Shown here: positions 1-7,838 of the stretch, piece by piece
Layout of the letters: each line of letters begins with the position of its first letter
Numbering within the stretch: position 1 is the first letter of the stretch
Assembly: GCF_900091585.1 (NCBI RefSeq)
Contig: NZ_FMHT01000003.1
Span: 2,781,501-2,845,500, forward strand
From: Micromonospora nigra
GTDB lineage: Bacteria > Actinomycetota > Actinomycetes > Mycobacteriales > Micromonosporaceae
Direction of reading: 5' to 3'
Length of the DNA: 64,000 nucleotides
Program-made: the position numbers and the translations under genes
The notes under the pieces: model-generated
What the model was told of the DNA's origin: nothing
What the model saw: only the letters and a program-made list of their open reading frames with translations
Database searches by the model: none

Positions 1-645
1 GACCAGGGCGCTGATGAGGTCGTCCTCGGGCTGCCGGCGTCGTCTCTCGATGACCTCGTCGAAGAACGCCCCAGCCTTCTCGTAGGCGGCGGCGGCCTCC
101 GCCGCGTCCGCCTCCGCGTCGTGCAGGAGGGTGATCGCGTTGAGGTAGCGGTCCCGCTCCGCGTACGGCAGGCCGACCAGCTGGGACAGCACCCTCAACA
201 CGAGCGGTTTGGCGAAGGTCTTGACCAGGTCCGCCGGAGCCCCGTGCTCCCGCATGACCTCGATCTGCTCGGCGGCCACCGCCTCGACGTGCGCACTCAG
301 CCGGCTCGTCCGGCGGACGGTGAACTCCCCCGTCAGCAGCCGACGGTAACGGGTGTGCTCCGGTGGGTCCATGTGGATGAACATGCCGGGGATCAGCGGG
401 TGGGTCGGGATCACCTGGCCCTGGTGCGTCACCGGGAAGTGGCCGACCTCGCAGCTGTGGCTGAACCGCGGGTCGCTGAGCACCTCGCGCACCAACTCGT
501 AGCTGGAGACGATCCAGCCGACATGCCCGTCGGGATAGAGCATCTTCGCGAGCGGACGCTGTTCGCGCAGCGCGTCGAACACCGCGGGCGGATCGAACTT
601 GTCGGTTCGCGCCCACGGTTCCTCGAAGGAAATGGCGTCGGTCAT
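1..645 (-). CDS. Cytochrome P450, N-terminal part (runs off the left edge)
   Basis: The visible 215 residues are the N-terminal half of a soluble bacterial P450. They contain the helix-C segment DPPEHTRYRRLL (the HTRxR motif that holds a heme propionate) and end at DLISALV, before the I helix, so the oxygen-activating threonine and heme cysteine lie outside the window. The ATG at 645 follows a GAGAGG ribosome site by six bases. The gene lies 42 bp after the DUF5988 gene and is probably the last visible gene of the unit that begins with the two oxidoreductases at 2987. Role inferred from context: oxidative tailoring of the cluster product. Substrate unknown. Confidence 0.9.
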   Translation of the reverse strand, partial: MTDAISFEEPWARTDKFDPPAVFDALREQRPLAKMLYPDGHVGWIVSSYELVREVLSDPRFSHSCEVGHFPVTHQGQVIPTHPLIPGMFIHMDPPEHTRYRRLLTGEFTVRRTSRLSAHVEAVAAEQIEVMREHGAPADLVKTFAKPLVLRVLSQLVGLPYAERDRYLNAITLLHDAEADAAEAAAAYEKAGAFFDEVIERRRRQPEDDLISALV

Positions 646-687
646 GGAGCACCTCTCACTCAGGAATGGTGTGCGGGTGAGCGGCCT

Positions 688-903
688 CTATTCGGCGATC
701 TTTGTACGGCCGGTCCACCGGAACACCGCCGCCTCGCATCCGTCCACCGTCTGGTATTCACCGTCGTGGACGAAGTGTTCGTAGCCGGCTCCGTGTCGAA
801 CCTTGAGCGTCTGCCCCAATTCCGCTGCCGGGACACTGCGGTGCGGCGTCGACAGATCGATCGGCCCACCGCTGAGAATGACCTTCACCTGCGTGACACT
901 CAT
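688..903 (-). CDS. DUF5988-family small protein
   Basis: A 71-residue protein with the ILSGGP start and the GYEHFVHDGEY...VFRWTGRTKIAE ending that I recognise from DUF5988, a family of about 70 residues found mostly in actinomycete biosynthetic clusters. No catalytic motif is evident and its function is unknown. Two ATGs are adjacent (906 and 903); the second is six bases from the GGGAG ribosome site and is preferred. It sits between the oxidoreductase gene ending at 1039 and the truncated P450, all on the same strand, so it is probably co-transcribed with them. Confidence 0.75.
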   Translation of the reverse strand: MSVTQVKVILSGGPIDLSTPHRSVPAAELGQTLKVRHGAGYEHFVHDGEYQTVDGCEAAVFRWTGRTKIAE

Positions 904-1038
904 CATGATCTCCCACTCTCACGGGGTGAATTCCGCCCGAGATCCGGGCACGCGATGACCGCCGCGACGTCTTTGGCGCTGCTACCGCGAGATCCGACCG
1001 GTCAGGTCGTCAGCTGCTCCCTGCCGTGGCCGGCGTCG

Positions 1039-2001
1039 TCAACCGACATCGACGGGCTGGCCGGTGTGCACCGATTCGTAGGCGGCCTGGATGATCCGCT
1101 GCGTACGCACCGCGGTCTGGCCGTCCGGGCCGACTCCCTCACCGGTCTCGATCGTGCCGAGGAAATCCGCGAGCATCGCCGGGTTCGGGTCCTCCCCACC
1201 TGCTTCCCACCGGGCACCGCCGGTGGCGGCGTCGTACCCGTCGAGCAGCCGAGGGGCGGCGTCGTACTCCACGCTCGCCTTGTCACCGACGAAGGTGACG
1301 GCCGGCCCGCCCGCCGGCGACCGGCTCCAACTGCAGTCGAACGAGGCGACCACGCCGCTGCGGTACGTGACGGTGAGCACTGCCGCGCCCTCCGGACCCG
1401 ACCGGTCGCTGAGCACGTTGTTCACCTGTGCGTACACCTGTGTCGCGGGCTCCCCGTCGAGCACCATGTCCACCAGGTCGAGCAGGTACGGGGCGTTGGC
1501 GCCCAGCGCGCCGCCGTCCACGTCAGCCGCCGGCTGGGTGTTGTACGAGCCGTGGATGGTCGTCAGCGTGCCGATGACACCGTCGGTGATTCCTCGGCGT
1601 ACTGCGGCGAACGCCTCGCTGTAGCAGGCCGGGGACACGAGCGTGAGCCGGACACCCGACATGTCGCAGGTGTCCACCATGGCCTTGACGTCCAGTGCCT
1701 TGACGGCCAGCGGCTGTTCACACAGCACGAACGCCTCCGCCTCGGCCATGCGCTCGACCAGTTCCCGGCGGCGGCCGACCTCGCTGGCGACCACGACGGC
1801 GATGGGGCGCCATTCCAGCAGCTCGTCCCAGTTCGTGGCGAGGGGCACCCCGAGTTCTCCGGCGACGGCTCGATGTCGGGCCTGGTCGTCCGGCGAGCCG
1901 TCGGGATCGGCGATGAGCAGCTCGACGTCGGGCAGGTCACGCAGCAGCCGAGCGTAGGTCTCGGCGTGCCCGGACGCGAGGGACAGGATGGCGACTCTCA
2001 T
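1039..2001 (-). CDS. Gfo/Idh/MocA-family oxidoreductase (RifT/RifS-like position)
   Basis: A 320-residue NAD(P)-dependent dehydrogenase. The N-terminal Rossmann fold begins MRVAILSLASG, followed by the EQPLAVKALD segment where this family usually has EKP, and then the Gfo/Idh C-terminal alpha/beta domain. Its ATG overlaps the stop of the preceding gene (ATGA at 1998-2001), so translation is coupled and the two may form a heteromer or act in sequence. Paired oxidoreductases of this kind (RifS, RifT) occur in the rifamycin cluster. The replacement of EKP by EQP removes the usual catalytic lysine, so one partner may be less active or structural. The substrate is unknown; a keto-sugar or polyketide carbonyl is possible. 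Confidence 0.82.
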   Translation of the reverse strand: MRVAILSLASGHAETYARLLRDLPDVELLIADPDGSPDDQARHRAVAGELGVPLATNWDELLEWRPIAVVVASEVGRRRELVERMAEAEAFVLCEQPLAVKALDVKAMVDTCDMSGVRLTLVSPACYSEAFAAVRRGITDGVIGTLTTIHGSYNTQPAADVDGGALGANAPYLLDLVDMVLDGEPATQVYAQVNNVLSDRSGPEGAAVLTVTYRSGVVASFDCSWSRSPAGGPAVTFVGDKASVEYDAAPRLLDGYDAATGGARWEAGGEDPNPAMLADFLGTIETGEGVGPDGQTAVRTQRIIQAAYESVHTGQPVDVG

Positions 2002-2987
2002 GCGGTTCCCTTCACAGGCAGTTCCACGGCACGGCCCGTCCACGCGGACTCCGCTGCGGCTTGGGTGATGCGGACGGCGGCCAACGCGTCACGGGCCCCC
2101 AGGCGTGGTTCAGGCCCGCCCGCGAAAGCTTGGGCGAACTCGCGCATCTCGGTCGCGAACACCGACTTTCCGGCGTAGCCGAAGCTGCCCGCGTCACCGT
2201 CGGCCACCCGGACGTCCTGCGGCCACTCGGAGTCGTAGCGCACGGTTCCACCGGTGCCCGAAACGTCGAACGTCACCCGGACGGGTGGCTTCGGGGTGGC
2301 CGTCCACCGGCTCACGACCTGACTGATCGCGCCGTTGGCGTGCGTGAGGATCGCGGTACCGGTCGCCACCGCCCCCTCGGGGGCCGGTGTGGCGATGTCG
2401 CCCTGGTAGCAGGCGTACACCCGCTTGACCTCGCCGAAGATCCAGTAGGCCAGGTCGACGCCGTGCAGCATCTGATCAGTCAGGATGCCACCGGACTGCG
2501 CGGACATCTGCCCCGTCCAGGGCCGCGGGTGGTACGCGGAGAAACGGAACCTGGCGACCGCGCCCGCGCCCACCCGACCGGACGCCACCAGTTCGTGGAG
2601 CCTGGCGTACGCCGGGGCGAACCGTACGTCGTGGGCGGGGTAGAGCCGCACACCGGCCCGCTCGGACGCGTCGACGATCTCCTCGGCCTCCGCGGTGGTG
2701 GCCGCCAACGGCTTCTCGCACACCACGCCCACGCCCTTGCCGATGGCTGCGAGCGCGATCTCGCGGTGGGTGCCGGTCGGGGTGCAGATGTCCACGACAT
2801 CCGCACCGTCGAGTGCCTCGGCCAGGGATCCGACAGCCGTCACCCCGAACTCGCGCGCCAGGTCGGCGGAACGGCCGTCGTCAGAATAGATTCGGACAGC
2901 CGCTCCCGCGCCGATCCACGCGTCGAGATGGAATCGGGCTATCAGTCCCGCACCGATCAGAGCCACCTCTAGCTGCCGCATGGGCAT
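1998..2987 (-). CDS. Gfo/Idh/MocA-family oxidoreductase (RifS/RifT-like position)
   Basis: A 329-residue dehydrogenase with the family pattern: ALIGAGLIARFH as the dinucleotide-binding glycine loop, VVCEKPLA with the conserved lysine, and GGILTDQMLHGVDLAYW carrying the usual D-x3-H pair. The ATG at 2987 has an AAGGG ribosome site six bases upstream. It is the first gene of a leftward unit (two oxidoreductases, DUF5988, P450), and an activator-like site lies 90 bp upstream at 3077-3094. It resembles sugar ketoreductases but lies next to a second, coupled copy, as RifS/RifT do in rifamycin clusters. The exact substrate cannot be read from the sequence. Confidence 0.86.
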   Translation of the reverse strand: MPMRQLEVALIGAGLIARFHLDAWIGAGAAVRIYSDDGRSADLAREFGVTAVGSLAEALDGADVVDICTPTGTHREIALAAIGKGVGVVCEKPLAATTAEAEEIVDASERAGVRLYPAHDVRFAPAYARLHELVASGRVGAGAVARFRFSAYHPRPWTGQMSAQSGGILTDQMLHGVDLAYWIFGEVKRVYACYQGDIATPAPEGAVATGTAILTHANGAISQVVSRWTATPKPPVRVTFDVSGTGGTVRYDSEWPQDVRVADGDAGSFGYAGKSVFATEMREFAQAFAGGPEPRLGARDALAAVRITQAAAESAWTGRAVELPVKGTA

Positions 2988-3076
2988 ATCCAGCCCTTCT
3001 TGAAATGCCGGACCAAGGACTCACCGGGGCGGATGTTCATCGCCTGATCAGATTCGCCGACCCGCCCGTCAGGGGC

Positions 3077-3094
3077 CATAACCAACGTGGGTAG
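3077..3094 (-). promoter_or_regulatory. RifZ-type activator site A
   Basis: Read on the minus strand the site is CTACC-CACGTTGG-TTATG, a partial match to CTACC-N8-GGATG with exact spacing. It lies 90 bp upstream of the oxidoreductase start at 2987, with CTACC distal and the second half proximal, as in the other nine sites of this region. Confidence 0.6.
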
Positions 3095-3215
3095 TTCGGC
3101 GGGCCACTACTCACGGGGGCGGACTGCGATTTGAGTGCACGCACCCGGGAGGCCGACAGACGAAGGCATTGGGGAAACGTACGAGAACGCTGAAGTGACA
3201 TCGCCAGAAGAACGG

Positions 3216-3545
3216 TCAGCTTACCATTCTGTCGATGTCGACGAATACGTCGTCACCTTCGATACGCACCGGATAAACGTCCACGGGCTTGACGGCGGGC
3301 GCGGCGGCAGGTGCTCCGGTGCGCAGGTTGAAACATGCCCCGTGTGCCGCACATTCAATTTCGCCGTCGGCGACCTTGCCCTGCGACAGCGCCACCCTCG
3401 CGTGCGTGCACTCGTCTCGCAGAGCGTGCACCTTGTCAGCGTCGCGCACGAGCACGACGGGGACGCCACCAACCTCGACGGCAAGCGGAACCTCATCGTC
3501 GAGTTCGGACAGCGAACCAGCCTTGATCCAGTTCGTCGTGTGCAT
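3216..3545 (-). CDS. Rieske [2Fe-2S] ferredoxin
   Basis: A 109-residue single-domain Rieske protein. The cluster ligands are visible as C-T-H followed by C-A-A-H-G-A-C-F (CxH...CxxH), the pattern of Rieske ferredoxins feeding ring-hydroxylating or other oxygenases, not that of plant-type ferredoxins. No Rieske oxygenase large subunit is present in the window. It is downstream of the P450 at 3779-5047 on the same strand, separated by a perfect palindrome, so it may be made at a lower level from the same promoter. It could donate electrons to an oxygenase or to the iron-sulfur sugar dehydratase at 10780; both are inferences. Confidence 0.88.
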   Translation of the reverse strand: MHTTNWIKAGSLSELDDEVPLAVEVGGVPVVLVRDADKVHALRDECTHARVALSQGKVADGEIECAAHGACFNLRTGAPAAAPAVKPVDVYPVRIEGDDVFVDIDRMVS

Positions 3546-3633
3546 CCGGGTGGACCTCTTTCTCTCGATAACAACGGTGTGCTCCGGATCGTCGGTACGT
3601 CGGCCCTCGCACCGGACGGACGTCGGGTGGCGT

Positions 3634-3671
3634 AGGTCCTGGCGGCTCGGGTACCCGAGCCGCCAGGACCT
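3634..3671 (-). terminator. 38-bp perfect palindrome (terminator or attenuator)
   Basis: A perfect 38-bp inverted repeat, beginning AGGTCCTGGCGG and centred on GTAC, lies between the stop of the P450 (3779) and the Rieske start (3545). In RNA it would form a hairpin of up to 19 bp. There is no clear U-tract, so it may be an intrinsic terminator of the actinobacterial kind, an mRNA-stabilising hairpin that sets the P450:Rieske ratio, or a binding site for a dimeric protein. Confidence 0.65.
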
Positions 3672-3778
3672 GCACCGCGGGTGCTCGTCCCGCCGCGCTC
3701 TCTTCTCGACGTGATCGGCCGGCTGAGGCTCCCTTCAGAGGTTCACCCGTGGAGCGCAGCGTCAGGTGCCGGAGACGT

Positions 3779-5047
3779 TCAGACGAGTTTCAGGGGGAGG
3801 GTCCTGGTCCGGGTGAAGCCGGGGCGCAGGATCCATGGGATCTCCTCGCGTGGCACGGCGAGGGAAAGGTCCGGGAATCGAGTGAACAATCCCTGTAGCG
3901 CGACCTCTGCCTCCTGGTACGCGAGGTGCTGACCGAGGCAGCGGTGGATACCCTTGCCGAAGCCGAGGTGGCTCTCGCTGCCGACGGCGAGCCGGTCGAT
4001 GACCAGCTTGTTGGGGTCGGGGAACTTGCGTGGGTCGGTGTTCGCGGCCAGCAGCAGCGGTGCCACCGGTGCGCCTCTGGGGATCGTCACGCCGCCCAGT
4101 TCGATGTCCTCCGAGGGGAACCTCGGCTGCGCGAACTGGATCGGGCCCAGGCGCTGCAGTTCGCGCACCGCCTGCGGCCACATCGACGGGTTCTCCTTGA
4201 GCCGGGCGAGTTGGTCCGGGTTTTCGAGCAGGATGATGACCGAATTGCCGATCAGGTACGTCGTGGTCTGGTGGCCGGCGGTGACCAGACTGAACAGGAT
4301 GCCGATGATCTCGTCGTCGGAGACCCGGCTCGGATCCTCGGCCTGCGCCTGGACGAGCGCGGTGACGAGGTCGTCCTGGGGCTCGGCGCGCCTCTTCTCG
4401 ATCAGTTCCCGGGCGAGGTCGATGCACTTGAGGAGGGTGGTCGGAATCCGCTCGCCGTCCATCGTGGCCATCGAGTCGCCCCACGCACGCCAGTGCGGCC
4501 GGTCAGGCTCGTCGATGCCGACCAGGTCGCAGATCACGGCGACCGGCAGCGGGTAGCAGTACTCCTCGACGAGGTCGACCGGCGCGCCGTCTTTGCCGTC
4601 CTCGGCCAGCTTGTCGAGCAGATCCGCGGTGATCTTCTCGACCCGGGGGCGCAGCTTGTTGATGCGGTGCGCGGTCAGCGCGTACGAGACCAGCTTGCGC
4701 AGCCGGGTGTGGTCCTCGCCGTCGGAGACGTTGAGGAGGTTGGCCATCCACGGGATCAGGTCCGGCGGGAAGTCCAGTCGCTTGAACACACCGTCGCGGA
4801 TGTCGGCGATGGTCGAGTCGGCCGGCGGGTTGGTCAGGAACCGCGGGTCGGTGAGGACCTGGCGTACGTCCTCGTAACGGGTGACGAGCCACATCTCGGG
4901 CCCGCCCATCATGGTGCCGATGTTCAGGGTCCCGGTGTTCGGCCCAGTTTCCTCGCGCAACCGCGCGTACCAGCCGAACGGGTCGGCGACCACTTCTGGT
5001 GAGAACAGGTCGACCGTTTCGGCCGGTGTCTCGGCAGTGGTGGTCAT
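3779..5047 (-). CDS. Cytochrome P450
   Basis: A complete 422-residue soluble P450. Visible landmarks are DHTRLRKL in helix C, the I-helix motif AGHQTTT (oxygen-activating threonine; the acidic residue usual just before it is Gln here), and the heme loop FGKGIHRCLG with the cysteine ligand. The ATG at 5047 was chosen because GGGAGGGG lies just upstream; the open frame extends a further 99 codons without support. An activator-like site lies 103 bp upstream (5150-5167). The Gln for Asp/Glu change may reflect an atypical reaction. Several P450s (Rif5, Rif13, Rif16 and others) tailor rifamycin; which one this matches cannot be decided here. Confidence 0.95.
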   Translation of the reverse strand: MTTTAETPAETVDLFSPEVVADPFGWYARLREETGPNTGTLNIGTMMGGPEMWLVTRYEDVRQVLTDPRFLTNPPADSTIADIRDGVFKRLDFPPDLIPWMANLLNVSDGEDHTRLRKLVSYALTAHRINKLRPRVEKITADLLDKLAEDGKDGAPVDLVEEYCYPLPVAVICDLVGIDEPDRPHWRAWGDSMATMDGERIPTTLLKCIDLARELIEKRRAEPQDDLVTALVQAQAEDPSRVSDDEIIGILFSLVTAGHQTTTYLIGNSVIILLENPDQLARLKENPSMWPQAVRELQRLGPIQFAQPRFPSEDIELGGVTIPRGAPVAPLLLAANTDPRKFPDPNKLVIDRLAVGSESHLGFGKGIHRCLGQHLAYQEAEVALQGLFTRFPDLSLAVPREEIPWILRPGFTRTRTLPLKLV

Positions 5048-5149
5048 GAACCCCTCCCTTCGTGTCGAAAGAGCCTGTGATCGATTGACTGGGGACGGGC
5101 GCAATTCGGCACCGTTTCGGCAACGATAGGTAGGGGGCCGTGGATTGAG

Positions 5150-5167
5150 CATCCCCCAACCTGATAG
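5150..5167 (-). promoter_or_regulatory. RifZ-type activator site B
   Basis: Minus-strand reading CTATC-AGGTTGGG-GGATG, 103 bp upstream of the P450 start at 5047. A CTATCGT (TAnnnT-type -10) lies 20 bases beyond GGATG. It forms a divergent pair with site C. Confidence 0.7.
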
Positions 5168-5211
5168 GTGTGGGTAGCGCCCAGCGCCTGTCAGCGGCCA
5201 GCCGCATGCCA

Positions 5212-5229
5212 CTATCAGATCGAGGGATG
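5212..5229 (+). promoter_or_regulatory. RifZ-type activator site C
   Basis: Plus-strand CTATC-AGATCGAG-GGATG, followed after 20 bases by CTATTCT (possible -10). It faces the P450/ferredoxin unit beginning at 5524, which leaves a leader of about 270 bases. With site B it lies in a 476-bp gene-free divergent promoter region (5048-5523) in which I see no coding sequence. Confidence 0.7.
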
Positions 5230-5523
5230 CGTGGCCGGCGGTGCTTGTCCTATTCTCCCCGCGTGCAGGTTGCTGTTGATCGGCAAGGTCGTCCTGAACC
5301 GCGCTCGCCGGCACCGTCGCCGGTCGCGCGGTCCAGACCTCCACCAGGCGGCCGATTGATCATCAGAAATCGGCCGATCAGCCGGCCGGCGCGGCTGCGG
5401 CGATATGAGCCGTACCGAAGGCGTGCATGGGAACACGACCGGCGGCTGGCCGCCACAATCGATTCCTGGTGATCGGCGGAAATTGAGTCGTTGATCTGCC
5501 GAACAACAGAAGGAGGCTCTGCG

Positions 5524-6789
5524 GTGACGACTGAGACGACGAAAGTTCCGCCCGCTGACGAGTCGCTGAAGGCGCCAATTCCCCGAGAGCTCATGCAGCG
5601 TGACAACCCGTTCGTGCTGCCGCCCGCACTGGCCGAACTGGCCGAGCGGAGCCCTGTTGGTAGGTCGACACTGCCTGGAGGCGAACCGTTCTGGCTCGTG
5701 TGCGGGTATGACGAGGCCCGGGCGGTGCTCGCGGACCCCCGTTTCTCAGCCGACCGGTTTCGCTACCACCCCCGTTTCAAGAACCTGCCCGAGCAGCTCG
5801 GTGAGCAGCTACGGAACGACAAGGCGCGGGCCGGGTCGTTCATCAACATGGACCCGCCGGAGCACACTCGCTACCGCAAGTTGCTCACCGGTCAGTTCAC
5901 TGTGCGGAGGATGCGTGGTCTCACCACGCGAATCGAACAGATCGTCACCGAGCGGCTGGACGCGATGTTGGCGGCGGGAAACAGCGCCGACCTTGTTCCC
6001 GCATTCACGGTGGCGGTGCCCTCGCTGGTGATCTGCGAGTTGCTCGGGGTGCGCTACGAGGACCGGAAGGAGTTCCAGCAGCGTGCGTCGGACCTGCTGC
6101 GTACGGACCAGCCGGTCAAGCAGGCGGTGGAGAACTCCGAAGCCCAGCGCGAGTTCATGCAGCGGCTGGTGGCGGACAAGCGGAGGAATCCCACGGACGA
6201 CATGATCTCTGGCCTGGTCCACCACGCGGGCGCCGATCCCGCGTTGACCGACGACGAGCTGGTCGGTATCGCCAACCTGCTGCTCCTCGCTGGTCTCGAC
6301 ACCACCGCGAGCATGCTTGGGCTGGGCATGTTCGTGCTGCTACAGCGACCCGAGCAGCTTGCCGTGCTGCGTGACGAACCGGCTCGGACCGGTGCTGCCG
6401 TCGAGGAGTTGCTGCGCTACCTGACCGTGGTCAGCACCGGGCTCTTCCGTTTCGCCACACAGGACCTGGAACTTGGCGGAGAACACATCCCGGCCGGAGC
6501 GACCGTGGTGATCTCCCTGTTGGCCGCGAACCGGGACAGGCGGCACTGGACGGAGCCGGAGTCGCTGGACGTGACCCGCGAACGGAACTCGCACCTGGCG
6601 TTCGGCCACGGTGTGCACCAGTGCCTCGGCCAGCAGTTGGCGCGGATCGAGATGACCGTCGCCTACACCGAGCTGCTGCGCCGCCTTCCCAACGTCCGAC
6701 TCGCCGTACCACCCGACGACGTGCCGCTGCGCAACGACATGATCACCTATGGCGTGCACGCGTTGCCGATCGCCTGGGACGCGTCATGA
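5524..6789 (+). CDS. Cytochrome P450
   Basis: A 421-residue soluble P450. It shows DPPEHTRYRKLL in helix C, AGLDTTAS in the I helix with the normal Asp-Thr pair, and FGHGVHQCLG with the heme cysteine. The GTG at 5524 is chosen because AAGGAGG lies directly upstream at ideal spacing; an in-frame ATG 11 codons earlier has no ribosome site. The gene ends in an ATGA overlap with a [3Fe-4S] ferredoxin gene, its likely electron donor. Activator-like site C lies upstream. Inferred role: hydroxylation or other oxidative tailoring of the polyketide or sugar. Confidence 0.96.
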   Translation: MTTETTKVPPADESLKAPIPRELMQRDNPFVLPPALAELAERSPVGRSTLPGGEPFWLVCGYDEARAVLADPRFSADRFRYHPRFKNLPEQLGEQLRNDKARAGSFINMDPPEHTRYRKLLTGQFTVRRMRGLTTRIEQIVTERLDAMLAAGNSADLVPAFTVAVPSLVICELLGVRYEDRKEFQQRASDLLRTDQPVKQAVENSEAQREFMQRLVADKRRNPTDDMISGLVHHAGADPALTDDELVGIANLLLLAGLDTTASMLGLGMFVLLQRPEQLAVLRDEPARTGAAVEELLRYLTVVSTGLFRFATQDLELGGEHIPAGATVVISLLAANRDRRHWTEPESLDVTRERNSHLAFGHGVHQCLGQQLARIEMTVAYTELLRRLPNVRLAVPPDDVPLRNDMITYGVHALPIAWDAS

Positions 6790-6980
6790 GGGTGCGCGCC
6801 GACCGGAGTGTCTGCATCGGCTCGGGCCTGTGCGTGCTGCGCCTACCCGAGATGTTCGATCAGAGCGACGACGACGGCATCGTGCTGGTTCTGAGGTCAA
6901 ACCCCGACCCTGACCAGGAGGAAGCCGTACTCACGGCGATCGCCGCCTGCCCCTCCGGGGCGCTGCGGGTCGACCGCTGA
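6786..6980 (+). CDS. [3Fe-4S] ferredoxin
   Basis: A 64-residue ferredoxin of the kind paired with actinomycete P450s. It has the single-cluster pattern C-I-G-S-G-L-C near the N terminus and CPSGAL near the C terminus. Its ATG overlaps the P450 stop (ATGA at 6786-6789), which indicates translational coupling and a one-to-one electron-transfer partnership. The next gene to the right is convergent, so this ends the unit. Confidence 0.95.
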   Translation: MRVRADRSVCIGSGLCVLRLPEMFDQSDDDGIVLVLRSNPDPDQEEAVLTAIAACPSGALRVDR

Positions 6981-7058
6981 GGTCCGTGGTCTTCCTCGAC
7001 CGGCATGTCCGGACGTGCGTGGGGCAGGGGGCATCCGGTCCAGCGGGACCCACTCCGA

Positions 7059-7787
7059 CTACGTGTGGGCCGCTGCCCGCGCCCGCATCACTGCTGACCG
7101 GCGGCTCGCGTCCCGAGCGGACGCACCGGAGCCGTCGGTCAGCTCTGTGCGGGTGGCGCGAAGCGCCATGCAGGCTTCGTAGCTCGGCAGCAGGCCCAGC
7201 TCCGCAGCCTCGCGGAGGGTCGGCGCGGCAGCGTCGCGATCGGACATGAGAGGCGCGGTCGGCAACCGGAGCGGCAATCCGATCTCGGGATCGAGCGGAT
7301 GCACGGTGACGACCTCCTGCGGCCGGTAGAGCTCGGACAGTTGGTACTGGACGCAGGTGTCGTCCACCAGCGCGACAAAGGCGTGCCCGAGCCCTTCCTC
7401 CACGTAGACCGAGGAGGCGCCGTGGCCGTTCAGGACGATCATGTCCCATTTTCCGAAGGTCGGTGAGCCCGTCCTGATGTCGATGACGAAGTCGAGCATC
7501 AACCCTCGTACGCAGGTGACAAGTTTGGCCAGGCCAGGCGGGACGCTCGCCCCGTGAATGCCGCGCAGGACGTTGGAGTGCGAGGTCGAGTAGTTGGTCT
7601 GGAGGATCTTCGGCGCGTACCCGAGCACCTCGGTCAACAGGTCTTCGCGGTAGACCTCGAAGAAGGCACCACGTTCATCGGTGAACGACCGTGACGAGAG
7701 GAGAAATGCCCCGCTGATGTCCAGTGGGCGTACGGTCATGCTGCCGATGGTCAGGGCGGCACTACTCGTACCAGGAACGTTGCTCAT
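7059..7787 (-). CDS. NDP-4-keto-hexose 3,5-epimerase-like protein (RmlC family)
   Basis: A 242-residue cupin-type sugar epimerase. It shows the RmlC signatures SFTDERGAFFEVYR, NYSTSHSNVLRGIHG (with the catalytic histidine) and VYVEEGLGHAFVALVDDT. It would epimerise C3 and/or C5 of a dTDP-4-keto-6-deoxyhexose. It is longer than typical RmlC because of a C-terminal tail of about 40 residues after the core. The ATG at 7787 has only a weak ribosome site; an alternative ATG at 7739 is no better. It lies 51 bp downstream of the acyltransferase and probably shares its promoter. No RmlA or RmlB gene is in the window; these may lie elsewhere. Confidence 0.87.
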   Translation of the reverse strand: MSNVPGTSSAALTIGSMTVRPLDISGAFLLSSRSFTDERGAFFEVYREDLLTEVLGYAPKILQTNYSTSHSNVLRGIHGASVPPGLAKLVTCVRGLMLDFVIDIRTGSPTFGKWDMIVLNGHGASSVYVEEGLGHAFVALVDDTCVQYQLSELYRPQEVVTVHPLDPEIGLPLRLPTAPLMSDRDAAAPTLREAAELGLLPSYEACMALRATRTELTDGSGASARDASRRSAVMRARAAAHT

Positions 7788-7838
7788 TCGCAGTCCAATG
7801 GGGCCGCCGCGGCCTGGCCGGCTCGCGGATCGAGTGGT

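Noticed and set aside
121..2178. Long plus-strand frame opposite the oxidoreductase genes
   Set aside because: A shadow of high-GC coding on the other strand: no ribosome site or domain, and it spans several real minus-strand genes.
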